A stretch of 64,000 nucleotides of DNA from Axinella damicornis (GCA_963931865.1 OZ007509.1:19436227-19500226); one strand, 5' to 3'; counted from the stretch's first letter, positions 47,197 to 58,850 are shown. Numbers and translations: made by a program. The notes: generated by a model not told the origin, from the sequence alone.

Positions 47197-48912
47197 GACA
47201 ATATGTATGACTCTTGCACACTGTTCCAGGTTTTGATGTGCATGTCCTTCTGTTGCAATTAATACTTTCACAACATCAGACAGAGGACATCAGAGAGATT
47301 TTTAGCCTGTGGAAATGCAGGTTGTCCTGATAGTATAGGGAGTATGGTCTGACTCACAATGCACGTAGGTAATAGACTGCCATACATATATGTCACACTT
47401 TAATTGCACGTGTGCATATATGGTACAACTTCGTGTTTTGGTAGGCACTGGATTTACAGCATCTGAGCTCTGCTCATCTGGTACCAGTCTGCAGTGTGAA
47501 ATTTTGCTGGTACAAGGCAATCAGCCAGAGCTGTCCCAGCTCACTCGATCAGTCTGCTGCATGTGTTTCCGTGCGTTCATTTCCGGGGGGTGGAGAGGAG
47601 GGTCTAGCAGCTAGACTAGGTGAGATCTAGTGGTAAACTAGATGACACTGTTGGGCAAGGCTGAGCGAGTGTATATATATGCAGCCTGCACATCACTGTC
47701 ATTCAGGCTACACAACTATAACACAAGAACTGAGGCTGGAGCAGCTAGCCGGGGCACCACACATGACCTAAAGCAATAATACAGTAACACGTTGCACACT
47801 GTTCCAGCACTGTACCAAGTGTTCTGCAGCCTGATGAGGACATGGTACAGACCAGTAGCACGAACAGATGAAATCACTCTTATTGCAGTAGCAGTAGCTC
47901 TCATCACTGTAGCCATTAAAGAGGTAGCTAGATCTTTCAACGTTGAAGTAGATACAGATGGCAGGCACAGAAACAGATGAAAGAACTCTCACCATCTTCG
48001 TTGCCATGCGGTGGTGTCCATTTCACTAGCTACTTCGTGAGTGGTCTCTGTCCTTGTTGTGGCTATCCAAGAGGTATACTATTCATGCACTTGTTGACTG
48101 ACTTTGTTGTTGTAAATTTTTGTCATGACACAAGAAACTTTCGGTAAGTGTTTATTTATGGTACGATGTATGCATACAGAGAGACCCCTCACCCCAATTA
48201 TGTATTACTTCAGCTTCACATGTTCTCTTTCATACAAAACCACACTCAGTAATTATTATAAGCTGGCAGTGAACATGTGTGTAAGATAAATGTACTGCGC
48301 ATGTGTATTCCTAGTTACCAACTCTTGATGCTAGCTACAGTCAACCTTCAAGAACCACTTGCTTAATACGGTACAGTGAATCCAAAGTGTATAGCCTATC
48401 CCTGCATCCAGCTCTCTTTAAGAATGTTGTGTGAGAGAATCTCACTGATATTGGCATGCACGTCTTCTTACTAACTGCATGTGCTACAATCGGCAAGAAG
48501 CTGTATTGCCTTGCGAAGGATGGGTATTTATTACCCCACCATATAATTATGTATGTGCCCCATGCAATCTGGGGAATGGAAGCTCTTGGTAACATAAACT
48601 ATTCAATCAATGTTCTGCAAAATTGTACATTACATTATTATTATTATTCAGAAGTGGTATCACTCAGTATATAGCTACGTAGTAAGATATCCAAAGCGAT
48701 AGGTTCATTACTAATACACTGAAGATTATGATGATTACAATTAACTAAGAATGCATTTGTAAGCATGAAATGGGATTTCAAGAAACATAAGATTAGTGTA
48801 AGTAAATACACAAGAACAATATTATCATCACTTTGTTGCAAGCATGCAGTCTAGTGTAAGTCATTACAAAGAACACAGAAAGAATTCAGGTGACTACATA
48901 TCGTTCCATTGT
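47197..48912. other. Intergenic region
   Basis: No gene recognised. CTGTTCCAGGTTTTGATGTG just after the stop codon at 47220 recurs after the paralogue at 58880, so it is a conserved 3' untranslated segment. The remainder is AT-rich without clear repeats. Confidence 0.5.
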
Positions 48913-49505
48913 TCAACTTATCCTGTATTCCTTATGTCCTGTAATACTTGAATACAAGTGCACAGCATATGCTTTTATTTTGAGAACCTCCATATTTGAT
49001 TCAAATTGCACTCCAGATGTCTGTTCAAAACACTGCTTCATAATATTCTTGTAGTTGAACATGAAAAAACCCCGATGATCCACAGTGATAACATCGTTAT
49101 TCCCATTATATTGACGCCATACATACGTTAAAAGAGAATAGCCATTCATCTCCACGTCATAGGCATTTGCAAATTCCTGTAAAAATTGGAGACCAGGGAA
49201 GCCTTGCATTTCGTCTCCAAGATTGAAAAGACCACTAGGATGTGCATTGTGTGAAAGTGTACCATAGTGATTTGATTCATGTACCTCACTCTGCAATGGG
49301 ACTTGTTTCAACAGTTCATCGTCAGGTACAAGTGGACAATAATTACACAGTGTGTCATTAATTATGGTCCAAATTGTTTCCTGGAAATTGAAGTCCATAG
49401 GATGACTTGTCTTTCCTCCGGTAGGATAGTCACTATCAAAATGTTCTGCCAGTTCACCAATGAAAGGATGATGTTTTCTGGGGAAGAAAGAGGCTTGAAG
49501 AACAC
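48913..49505 (-). pseudogene. Partial tandem copy of the glycosyltransferase/pyruvyltransferase exon with a different 3' end
   Basis: The first part (SVLQASFFPRKHHPFIGELA to EMQGFPGLQFL) nearly repeats residues 300-405 of the large frame at 49806-51650. It then diverges into a new tail, QEFANAYDVEMNGYSLLTYV onward, with FMFNYKNIMKQCFEQ and ending KAYAVHLYSSITGHKEYRIS and a stop. KAYAVHL resembles the C-terminal AVHLW segment of GT32-type enzymes. It has no start codon of its own at a plausible place. It could be a dead partial duplicate or an alternative last exon; I cannot tell which. Confidence 0.55.
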
Positions 49506-49574
49506 TATCCTGGCCTGTTTGGAGCATCAGCCGCTAAGACCTCTCCACATATAGCTGGATTAACTCAGCTATTT

Positions 49575-49790
49575 CACACACTGGATCTGTACACTTTAAG
49601 CAGAAAAGATGCCAAAGAGTGGCTTGGGAACTTTTCCTGGCACAACGTCCCACCAAATCCAAATGCCAATATGCTAATGAGACTGAGAGCAACGTTATGG
49701 AATGTTATTCGTGGACATCAAGCATTGTCTGACGCTGCCAAGAGGTTTGGTGTTATACCGATGCCACTACCGCCCATTCAAACTCGGAAT
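49575..49790 (+). other. Unassigned open segment on plus strand
   Basis: Following an AACTCAG, a frame stays open for about 70 codons with balanced composition (SRKDAKEWLGNFSWHNVPP, MLMRLRATLWNVIRGHQ, AAKRFGVIPMPLPPIQT). I do not recognise it. It may be a mobile-element exon fragment caught between the two partial copies. Confidence 0.3.
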
Positions 49791-49805
49791 ATCAAATTTT
49801 TTATT

Positions 49806-51943
49806 TCATTTCATTTTTACTACCAATGAATCTCTCGTGTCACTGCTTTCACAAGGTAAAAAGCAATAGTTGATGAAGATCACAGGTGTCCCCATTGCTA
49901 CACACGGTAGAGCACAATGAATGCGTTGCGTGATCACCAACTTTGCTGATGCGTACTTCCTCAACCTATTATATGCTTCAGTGAACCTTACTAAATTGTC
50001 CTTACTTTTTGATGTATGCACAACCTGAATAGCTTTGTCCTGTATTTCATTGGGGAGTAACTCCATGAAGTCACTTATAACATCAGTCATGTAGATATCC
50101 TCAGTTCGCTGTCCATCAACGTTGGGGTTCTTTAACAACAATGTCAGGCAGCCTGAGAAGAAGGCCTCTACCCCATGCTCTCGCAAGAAGTTTAGTGTGG
50201 CAATGTCACGAGCTCCTACTGGTCCTCTCTCCTTCAAGTATTCAATGCCGTGCCTTGCCCACTGTGCTTGTGTATGTAAAGCAATGTGGAGAGATAGTAA
50301 GATGGGATCCACGTTGCTTGGTGGTGGCCAGCTAGCCCCAGGGCCAGCCCAATAAGCATTGAAGAAAGCAGTGATGTTCTTGTTACCACTGCTAGCCATT
50401 AAGTCGTCCCTCTCTATGAAAGTGTCCGTATAGGGTAGAAATTGGAGACCAGGGAAGCCTTGCATTTCGTCTCCAAGATTGAAAAGACCACTAGGATGTG
50501 CATTGTGTGAAAGTGTACCATAGTGATTTGATTCGTGTACCTCGCTCTGCAATGGGACTTGTTTCAACAGTTCATCGTCAAGTACAAGTGGACAATAATT
50601 ACCATTAATTATGGTCCAAATTGTTTCCTGGAAATTGAAATCCATAGGATGACTTGTCTTTCCTCCGGTAGGATAGTCACTATCAAAACGTTCTGCCAGT
50701 TTACCAATGAAAGGATGATGTTTTCTGGGAAAGAAAGAGGCTTGAAGAACACTACCTTCTGGGACTTTGACTCCTTTGCTTACCACAGCATTTGTGCAGT
50801 TAAAATCAGAACATTTCGATATGAACTTTAAAGCATCAGTCACTTGTACCATAGGATCTATATAAAAGCCTCCATAGTTCCAGAGAAGACCTAGCCTAAC
50901 AACTTCTTGAAGATGAGTTTCAAATTCCTTCCCAGCCAACACCTTGTTGAAGGGATGGTGTGCAATCCAGCGTTCAAGGGATGTATTCTTCACAATGTCG
51001 CTAGCAACTAGAAACTCAACAGCAATATTTGTGTTACTCAATTTGGCAATAGCATCAACACACTGGGTTGTTCCACAGTACACATGAACCGGTAGATTCA
51101 CGACTCGTGCTGATAAAGCTTCAATGTTCAGTGCGAGGTCATTTGGGATTGGCTTATCGAACACCCAGGCTATGGAAATTCTGCCACAATCCACATGCTT
51201 GTTTGGATTAAGATTTGGTGGATCTAATTTGTTTTGCAAGGAATATACTAGGAAGGCAAAGAGTATAAGGCCCTTTGTTACTCTATGGGGATTTTTTGAG
51301 CTGCTCTTCATCTGGTATAAGTAGCAACCAATTACAAGCACAGCCAGGGAAATTACCATGTTCCACGAAATTGGTGTGTGGAAATACATAATGTTTGTCA
51401 TCACCACAAACAGCCGCTTTGATATGTTCAGGATGGCATGACTTACAGGACTAAACTTTTCCAGCACTTTGATTGAAGCAAGGTTGTATGTGCAGTGGAA
51501 GACACTAGAGATCAAGCTTTCCGAGAGCCTTACTGTAACAACTTCCTGATTGAAGAACACTTTCACTACAAGCACAGGCAGAAGGAAGAAGACGCTAAAA
51601 ATGGAGATAACAGCATATTTCTGAAGAGGACTGTCCCATACTTCACTCAATTTTTTTCAAAAAAATGTTCCGTATGGGGAAAGCTGTGTTCGAGAGCATC
51701 CCAATACCAATGCCCCAGATGTTGAATCTTGCATCTCTCAGTAAAAATGTGCCTGCCCCGACAACTATGATCACCACTGACAGCAAGTTGGAAACATCTA
51801 GAGCTGCATGGTCTTGGTACAGGAGCACTGTAAGCGTGAATGTAAAGAGAGGCTCACAGGCCTTGACCACTTGCACAGAACTTGAGGAGATCAGTGCATA
51901 AGCTGCGTTAGTAGTCAGATTTCCAATGACATTTCCTACCGTT
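49806..51943 (-). CDS. TPT/PEP-translocator-like membrane domain fused to GT32-like glycosyltransferase and polysaccharide pyruvyltransferase
   Basis: The frame 49806-51650 encodes about 614 residues. Residues 1-120 are the C-terminal half of a triose-phosphate/PEP translocator (NLASIKVLEKFSPVSHAILN, FHTPISWNMV). Residues 155-380 look like a GT32-type glycosyltransferase (LLWNYGGFYIDPMV, where the usual DxD has become DPM). Residues 385-600 are a polysaccharide pyruvyltransferase: FNLGDEMQGFPGLQFLP, DPILLSLHIALHT, YLKERGPVGARDIATLNFL, GVEAFFSGCLTLLL, VITQRIHCALPCVAMGTPV. Upstream, 51651-51943 encodes the middle of the transporter (AAYALISSSSVQVVKACEP, NIWGIGIGMLSNTAFPIRN). The two parts are out of frame by one base at an A-run near 51650 (LKKIE-stop versus LSEVWDSP), perhaps an assembly error. 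The first exon lies inverted at 52179. Likely Golgi membrane, with PEP as pyruvyl donor; inference. Confidence 0.7.
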
Positions 51944-52035
51944 ACTTCAAAGTATCATTTCACTATACAATTCCAGGTATGATACTTGAGGGATTTATTG
52001 AGGCCTTAACTCCTACATCGCTACCACATGTAATG
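51944..52035. repeat. Left arm of an inverted repeat at the transporter 5' exon
   Basis: ACTTCAAAGTATCATTTCAC, then TATACAATTC, ACTTGAGGGAT and GCTACCACATGTAAT, matching the reverse complement of 52656-52720. It carries an extra block TTATTGAGGCCTTAACTCCT. It starts exactly where the minus-strand coding similarity ends (GTAACGG). Confidence 0.85.
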
Positions 52036-52178
52036 GAACATTTATAGTCTTGCAACAACCGCTCAGGCTTGGGTTGTTTTAAATTAGCATTTTTTCAGTG
52101 ATAGTGGTCAAGGAATTTCAAGATATAAGAAAAGCAACCCTTCTGTTTTGAAGCTAGATCTTGCTAAATCACAGAAAC

Positions 52179-52490
52179 ATGGAGACAGCTGAACGTAAGA
52201 TCTTCTTGTACTGGATGGTGGCTACTGTGGGACTCTGGTGGGTTGCCAATACCATAGCTACCATTGCATCCAAGAGCGTTATGAAGGGAGATGACATCAG
52301 TGCCAAGGGTACCACCGGCTGGACGTCCGCATTTGAAGACTTGAGGTGGGTTGACCTAACAGCACTCCAACATCTGATAGGTTCGGTCATATCAGTGCTC
52401 CTGGTGAAGCTAAAGGGAAAACCACTCTGGCCTTCTCACACACGTGGCCTCAGAACTATTATTTGTGTAGCTGCACGGGCTACGTATCAC
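52179..52490 (+). CDS. N-terminal exon of the TPT-like transporter, in inverted orientation
   Basis: METAERKIFLYWMVATVGLW continues with WVANTIATIASKSVMKG, then FEDLRWVDLTALQHLIGSVI with SVLLVKLKGKPLWPS and RTIICVAA. This is the expected start of a triose-phosphate/PEP translocator (first two membrane helices). It lies on the plus strand, opposite to the rest of the gene, and is bounded on both sides by inverted repeats. No downstream partner exons exist on the plus strand. The end after ICVAA is uncertain. Confidence 0.65.
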
Positions 52491-52862
52491 GCATGAAATT
52501 GATGTCACGCAGCCTTTAACTCCCGGATGATGTGACATACATCTAAGACATACCAGAGTACATTGTTACTATGAATGAAATGTATACGTAGTTCAAAAGT
52601 ATCAATTCACTATGCGGTTAGTGCAGGTTCTATGAATACTTGTTGCTAAACTAATATTACATGTGGTAGCGATCCCTCAAGTAATATCTAGAATTGTATA
52701 GTGAAATGATACTTTGAAGTATGTATCACACATGAAATTGATGTCACACAGCCTTAACTCCTACATATGATGTGACATACATCTAAGACATATATACCAT
52801 GCGGAGTACATTGTTACTATGAATGATATGTATACGTACTTCAAAAGTATCAATTCACTATG
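52486..52862. repeat. Direct repeat of about 135 bp and right arm of the inverted repeat
   Basis: GTATCACGCATGAAATTGAT at 52486 and GTATCACACATGAAATTGAT at 52722 begin two similar units sharing GATGTGACATACATCTAAGA and ending TTCAAAAGTATCAATTCACT. Between them, 52656-52720 is the reverse complement of 51944-52035. It looks like a nested or broken MITE. Confidence 0.75.
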
Positions 52863-53500
52863 CAATCCTTGGTATGGTACTATAATTAATATTAATTAAA
52901 TACATATCTTGCAACAAGGACTATATAACAGAAACTGCACTAACTATACTCCTCTGTAACTTTCATGTCTTAATAGCTTTGTTTATATTATTAGTTTCAT
53001 AATTTATAATCTGTTTTGTATTTGTTCCTTACAATTTATCTTTATCTATTTGTTTGTTTCGTTGCGTGGTCACTGCTGTTTGTGTTAGTTTAGTTGGGTG
53101 TTCTGCATGCAGAATTTGTAAATTTACATGATGCTTTCTCCTTGGGTTATTTTAACTAAGTATTCGTGTATGGTCTCAGATTAATACCCCCTTGCTAGTT
53201 AGCTTAAATTGTCAAACTTGGCAGCAAACACAAGTTTTGACAATGGTACTGTAACTACCACAAAGATTACAAAAATACTAAGCCAGTCTCATTCTGAGAT
53301 CATGCAGGGTGAATATGGGAATGGGACCAGCTACATACATAACACTCATACACCATATACACTATAGATGCACTCTGTCCGAGGTGGGGGAAGACTTGGA
53401 GTGTCGGTGTGTGTAGCCTCCGTTAATGAAGGGTGGGGCAGCGGTTGGGGGCATGCTGTCACCCAGAAGGGACTCAAAGAGATCTAGCTGTCTGTTCTGT
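52863..53500. other. AT-rich intergenic region
   Basis: No gene seen. The sequence is AT-rich with TTTGTTT runs. CAAACTTGGCAG near 53212 and GTTTTGACAATG near 53236 form a weak inverted pair. Confidence 0.5.
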
Positions 53501-53568
53501 GCATCCCCTGGTTACAGATCCATGTCGTCTAGCAGTCCATCCACAGACCGATGTCTCTGAAAGGGGGA

Positions 53569-53695
53569 AGGGAGCGGAGGGAGGGAGGGGAGGGAGGGAG
53601 GGAGGGAAGGAGGGAGGGAGAGAGGAGGGAGTGAGGGAAGGAGGCAAGGAGTGAGGAGGGAGTGAGGGAAGGAGGCAGCAGGAGGAGGGGAGAGG
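53569..53695. repeat. GGGA-rich repeat
   Basis: GGGAGGGAGGGA and GAGTGAGGGAAGGAGGCA repeats between XPG-like exons. A related stretch lies at 63640-63690 in the right-hand paralogue, so it predates that duplication. Confidence 0.8.
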
Positions 53696-54708
53696 AATCC
53701 AATAAACACTTCCAATTTGTCCAACAGTTATGAGTGTCATTGCAACACTCAGCCACTGACGGATGTACTAGTAGCACACATCACTGTTGGAGCTGGTGTC
53801 TGTCAACTCTGCCCACCTAAATTTTGTGAGTGGTTCCAGTCCCTCTCCTGGGAAGTCTCGCAGCATCTCCATGGCAGAGACTACCCCCACCCCTCCAGCC
53901 CTTCCACGTAGTCACTGCCCAGCAGGTAGGTCAGCACAATCAGGTGGTCACGAGTCAGACCTGTGAGGGAGTGGGGTGTGTGCAGTGAGGGTGTGAGGGT
54001 GTGTACGTATGAATCAGATGGTACAAGTTGAGAGGATTGTAGCAGATTGTTGGTGACCATATGATGACTGAACTTCCCCTTGACTGTTTGTGGCTTTCAC
54101 GCATACTGACGAACTGGGTATTGTGGCTTGGGCAACAACTGAGTGCTATAAAGGAACATGGCAACGCAGAGGACAGATTAGCTGTTGCTGCCATCAAACA
54201 CAGAGACGGAGGTGCCGGGGATACAGACGTCATCCCTCTCTTTGGGTGCCAAACTGCTCTGATACGTCAAACGAGCAACACGAGTAATTTAATGTGCCTT
54301 CTAATTAACACCAAATGACCACAATAATTAGGCTCACCTTCCGGATAGTTAGAGTGAGTACGGTCTGACGAGGGTCAGTCTGGTCAATAAACGTAGTTAG
54401 CTGCCAACCCCCAGCAGATTCAACCTTAGGGCAGCCAATTTTTCTCAGGGGCATAGAGCATGCAGGCGTGCTTCGCATGCCATCTGCTTTATGCCCTTCA
54501 GTTTAATATCCCATAAAAGTCTCTACCTCCCGGCAAAAAATCCTGTATGAAAATGACCGTGTGGGATGTCATCTAGGCTCATACGGACATACGACTGGAC
54601 TAGTTGACATGCAAGGAATGGAGCCAACAGCCTCAGTAGAGTTATGATTGTTCTGGCTCCAATTCCACAGTTCTGGACGGAAACGGAAAACCAGCTGTAC
54701 TGCAGCAT

Positions 54709-54711
<3 letters not shown>

Positions 54712-54753
<42 letters not shown>

Positions 54754-54761
54754 CCCCCTCA
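54712..54761. repeat. Long poly-C tract
   Basis: About 40 consecutive C, then CTCCCCCCCTC, directly beside an XPG-like exon donor. Other C-tracts lie at 440-468, 12791-12812 and 59470-59496, and a G-tract at 59656-59680. Confidence 0.95.
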
Positions 54762-54915
54762 CCCAGCCGGGTCTCAATGTCCTTGCTGCTATAGCTCTCC
54801 ACATTCTTGTCCTGGGAGAAGAAGTGGCGGTAGACCTTCTGCCCTCCAAACAGAAACACATCACTGTCATCAGTGATGGTGCCCTGTGTAGGTGTTGGCG
54901 CCCTGTGTAGGTGTT

Positions 54916-55022
<107 letters not shown>

Positions 55023-55369
55023 GGGTGTTCCTTATGAGCAACTCCACAATGAAGAGGTTGTAAGATTCTACATGTCAAGTCTGAGGAACCAAAACCAAAC
55101 TCTTACTGCTGAATAATCAACACCTGTACTTTACTACAATACTCACTCAACCCTGTGTCTTGTTAGTAGTAGCGGAGGGAATGTCACATTGCAGTGTGTG
55201 TGGCACACCCACTAGGGGACAACTGCTCTAGACCCTGAAATTGATCCTAGCACTGGGAAGTCATTGACAGCTACGCTGCTGTGTATTCAACAAAGGGAAG
55301 TTAAGGTTGGCAAATAGTTCACCTGGGTCTGATTGGTCCTCAATCCGCCTATGCTTTCACTAAAGCTGG

Positions 55370-55970
55370 TTAAACAAGGCTGTATACAATCGGTGGACTG
55401 GACTACTGGACTGCCAGCTATCTGACAAGGGTTCAAAGGTCACGTATGCGGTGCGCGTGCGACTGGCAGACGGCCTGGGAACGAGGCTAGTCATGGATAA
55501 CATGTTAGCTACACTTGAAGGCAGGCTGGAGTTTGGTTTCTGCTGATGACGTGCTAACTGCTCTTCTAATCCTTCAAGCAGGCGGAGAATCCTAACTGGA
55601 GCACAATTAAAGTTTGACTTCCCAACAAATGCGTGTGACCTCCAGTCATGGATGCTCAAAGCTCTTCCGCGTCCGGGTATAGGCCTGGGAACGAGGCTAG
55701 CCCAAAGCCAGTACAGAACCCACAAGAATTGTTGAAGCTCATTAAATATGCACGTGACCTTTGACCTCGGAAATCGAAGAGACGAAGCCGCAACTGGCTA
55801 GGAAGCAACTTTAGCGAACTAATAGGCTCAGTAACGACGTTTAGCTTCTCACTGAAAAGGGCGTTTCATGGAATTTTGGGTGAGTCCAGTAGTCCAGTAG
55901 TCCAGTCCAGTACTCCAGTCCAGTAGTCTAGTCCACCGATTGTATACAGCCTTTAAACAAGCCACCTTTT
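55370..55970. mobile_element. Inverted-repeat element with CCACCGATTGTATACAGCCT ends
   Basis: AAACAAGGCTGTATACAATC with GGTGGACTGGACTACTGGACT at the left faces the reverse complement at 55905-55968. The inner right side has tandem GTCCAGTAGTCCA units. Two GGCCTGGGAACGAGGCTAG motifs (55473, 55683) lie inside. About 600 bp, no protein. Confidence 0.7.
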
Positions 55971-56020
55971 GGAATGGCCTAATCTACTCAGTGTGCCACT
56001 GGCTGATCATATGGTATTCT

Positions 56021-56438
56021 AGTCTCGGAACCAGACCCTTCGCGCGGCCGCGGGGGAGGAGGAGGAAAGGGTCTGGGCACGTGCCTACATTCGAGTGGAA
56101 TTATGCGGTAATTTGCGATCAACTGCCATACCACGCGTACGATCATAGTCGACCTGCTCGTTGCTCTTCTCGACTTTTGTCAGACACTCGCGGGTAACGC
56201 GGTACGGCACAGCATGGATAATATAGTACGCGTACTATATTATCCATGGGCACAGCGATTTGCCGTGTCTAGTCGCTGGCGACACCGAAAGCCTGGAGAA
56301 AAATCATTTCCCTGACGTCATTCGCAATCAACGCTTCTGATTCGTTAGGTCAACATTCCGACCTGGGGACAACTCGAATGCAAGATGGTGCCCAGACCCT
56401 TTCCTCCTCCCCCGCGCGAAGGGTCTGGTTCCGAGACT
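56021..56438. mobile_element. 418-bp MITE-like element with long inverted repeats
   Basis: AGTCTCGGAACCAGACCCTT and CGCGCG with GGGGGAGGAGGAGGAAAGGG at the left are mirrored as reverse complement at 56380-56438. The centre holds a strong palindrome, ATGGATAATATAGTACGCG with its mirror, near 56213-56248. TA flanks both ends. No coding capacity. Confidence 0.8.
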
Positions 56439-56688
56439 AATGGTATTCAAGAGCTTCCTAGTAGATAGTTCACAGATCACATGACAATGGGTCAGCCTGA
56501 CTGCACCTAGCCACGCTAGCTATAGGCAGCTAGTAAACCTCTTGGAAGCACCTCATTTGCATTATTGAGCAAGAGAGTATATTCTGGAGAACAAATTATA
56601 TTCATGAGCTGTTTACATTCCATAGCACAGATCATATGACAACAGGTCAAACATCCACCCCATTTTCTCTGCAGTGTTTGTGAAGCAT

Positions 56689-58850
56689 ATGGCCACAGGA
56701 GGTGCAGCTAGTGCTCTGAGGAGGTTTGAACTTGATGAAGTTCGTGATACAGGTAGAGAGGTGGGGTACGGGTCGTATGCGGTGGTTAAAGAGTTCGAGT
56801 TTCGAGGACTGAATTGTGTGGGCAAGAAGGTCCATGACATTTTGTTCAACTCAGCCACACCTCCGGAACAAGCAGCCTTGTTGGAGCGTTTTGCAGGCGA
56901 ATGTGAGCTCCTCGGTGGACTACACCACCCGTGCATCGTGCAGTTCCTCGGTGTGTGCTTTGAGCAGGGCTCCCCGCTGCCTGTGCTGGTGATGGAGTAC
57001 CTCCACACCACCCTGTCTACCTGTCTGGAAAGGTATGGTGTCTTACCCAAGGAGATCAGCTACGGAATACTGCGTGACATAGCTCTGGGCTTGCGGTACT
57101 TGCATGAACATTCTCCGCCGATAATTCATCGCGATCTCTCTGCCAATAACGTTCTTCTCACGTCCAACATGACCGCCAAACTCTCAGACCTGGGAGTGGC
57201 AAAAATCCTCAATCTGACTCCTGCCCGAATGACCCAGATGACGCAAACGAAAGCACCTGGCACCCCCTGCTACATGCCACCAGAGGCTCTCATGGCAAAA
57301 CCAAAGTACACCTCAAAAATTGACATCTACTCTTATGGAGTCCTGATCATCCACACCCTCTGTGGAAGGTGGCCATTTCCCGAGGATGTGTTCCGTCCTG
57401 ATCCACAAAACCCTGGTGCAGTCATCCCTGTCTCTGAAGTTGAGCGCAGGGCAGAGTATCTCCAGGAGATTGGCAACGACCATCCCCTGATGGGGCTGAT
57501 TCATCAGTGTCTCAGCAACATGCCGGCTAACAGACCTGAGGCTCCAGCCCTCTTGGAACGAGTCAATGCTATCTTGTCCACGCTCTCCCAACCATTTACC
57601 AACCGAGTCGAGATGTTTCAACAGTTTGAAGCACGCATTCAGACCCTCATCGACGCGAACCAATCAAAGCAGTCAGAAATTGAACGTCTTACTACTGAGA
57701 CCGAACGAAAACGATCTGAAATGGACTCTCTGAGAGTGGAGGTTGAGAGACTATCAGTTCGAGACCCTTCACAACAGGCACACAGTCAGCCCAGCCACAC
57801 TGGACAGCCCGACACACAAAACCAGGTACGAGTACTACACATCACCAGTTACATCATACACTAATACCAGTGCATGTTATAGTGTCCCTTCCCTCCCTCC
57901 AGCCCCAGCTCCTCCACCCCCAGGCCAGGCTGCAGTGGAAGAAGTGTGCCGATATACCAGTGGAGATGTCCGATGCACAGGGTGTGGTGATGGGGGAGAA
58001 GGTCTACATGGGAGGTGGAGTTACTGAGGAAGATGAGGACAGATATCATGTCTTCCAGTACAACACAATCAGGGATGAGTGGAGCCGTCTCTCTTCCCAC
58101 CATGTGTACTACTTTTCCATGGCTCAGTTCACAGGAAGCCTCATCACAGTGGGGGGTGTGATACTAGGCAGTTCCACTGGTAAGGTGTATCGCTTCAAAG
58201 AAGAATCCCAGGAGTGGGAGGAGTTCCTCAAGCCCATGCCAACTGCTAGATTTTGCCTCACTGTTGCCACCACCCAGTCTGCCATCATTGCCAGTGGGGG
58301 GGTTGCTGATAACAGGGATGACGAGAGTGTGCCCTGTGCCGCTGTGGAGGTGTACAGCAGTGAAACATCTCAGTGGTACACTGCCGACCCCCTGCCTGCA
58401 CCTCGTGCAGTCATGTCTTCTGTCACCATCACTGACACCTGCTACGTACTGAGGGGAGTTGATGCTAATATCAAGGATGTAACCACTGTCTTGTATGCTT
58501 CCCTTGCCTCCCTCATTCAGAAAGCCACCTCACCTACTCGACAGTCACCCAGCGACACATCAGTCTGGAAGACCCTCCCTGACACCCCACTGCAAGCATC
58601 AACTGCATCTAGCCTGAGCGGAAACCTGGTAGCTGTGGGAGGTTACGATACCAAAACTGCCTTCCCAGACATCAATGTTTTCTTCCCCCTCACCAACTCC
58701 TGGGTCAGGATCACGACTGGAGATCTACCAGAGCCACGAGATTCCTGCACTGCAGTACAGCTATCGTCCAACACAATGATAGTCATTGGTGGGAGGGATA
58801 ACCAGGACAAGCGTACCAAGACAGTCTTCATAGGAACCATCACAGTATAG
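56689..58850 (+). CDS. TKL-like protein kinase / coiled coil / kelch protein B
   Basis: Two exons, 56689-57825 and 57903-58850, join in phase 0 to about 694 residues. The start MATGGAASALRRFELDEVRD matches paralogue A; an in-frame ATG-like extension upstream lies before the CTCTGCAG and was not used. The kinase keeps GYGSYAVV, CVGKKVH, HRDLSANNVLL, DLG and MPPEAL. Its coiled coil differs from that of A (ARIQTLIDANQSKQSEIERL, EMDSLRVEVERLS). The linker HSQPSHTGQPDTQNQ matches A, whose corresponding piece is a separate exon. The kelch propeller has VVMGEKVYMGGG, YNTIRDEWSRLSS, VYRFKEESQEWEEFLKPMP, VYSSETSQWYTADPLP, LVAVGGYD, NSWVRITTG and MIVIGGRD. It lies on the opposite strand within a degenerate XPG copy. 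Confidence 0.87.
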
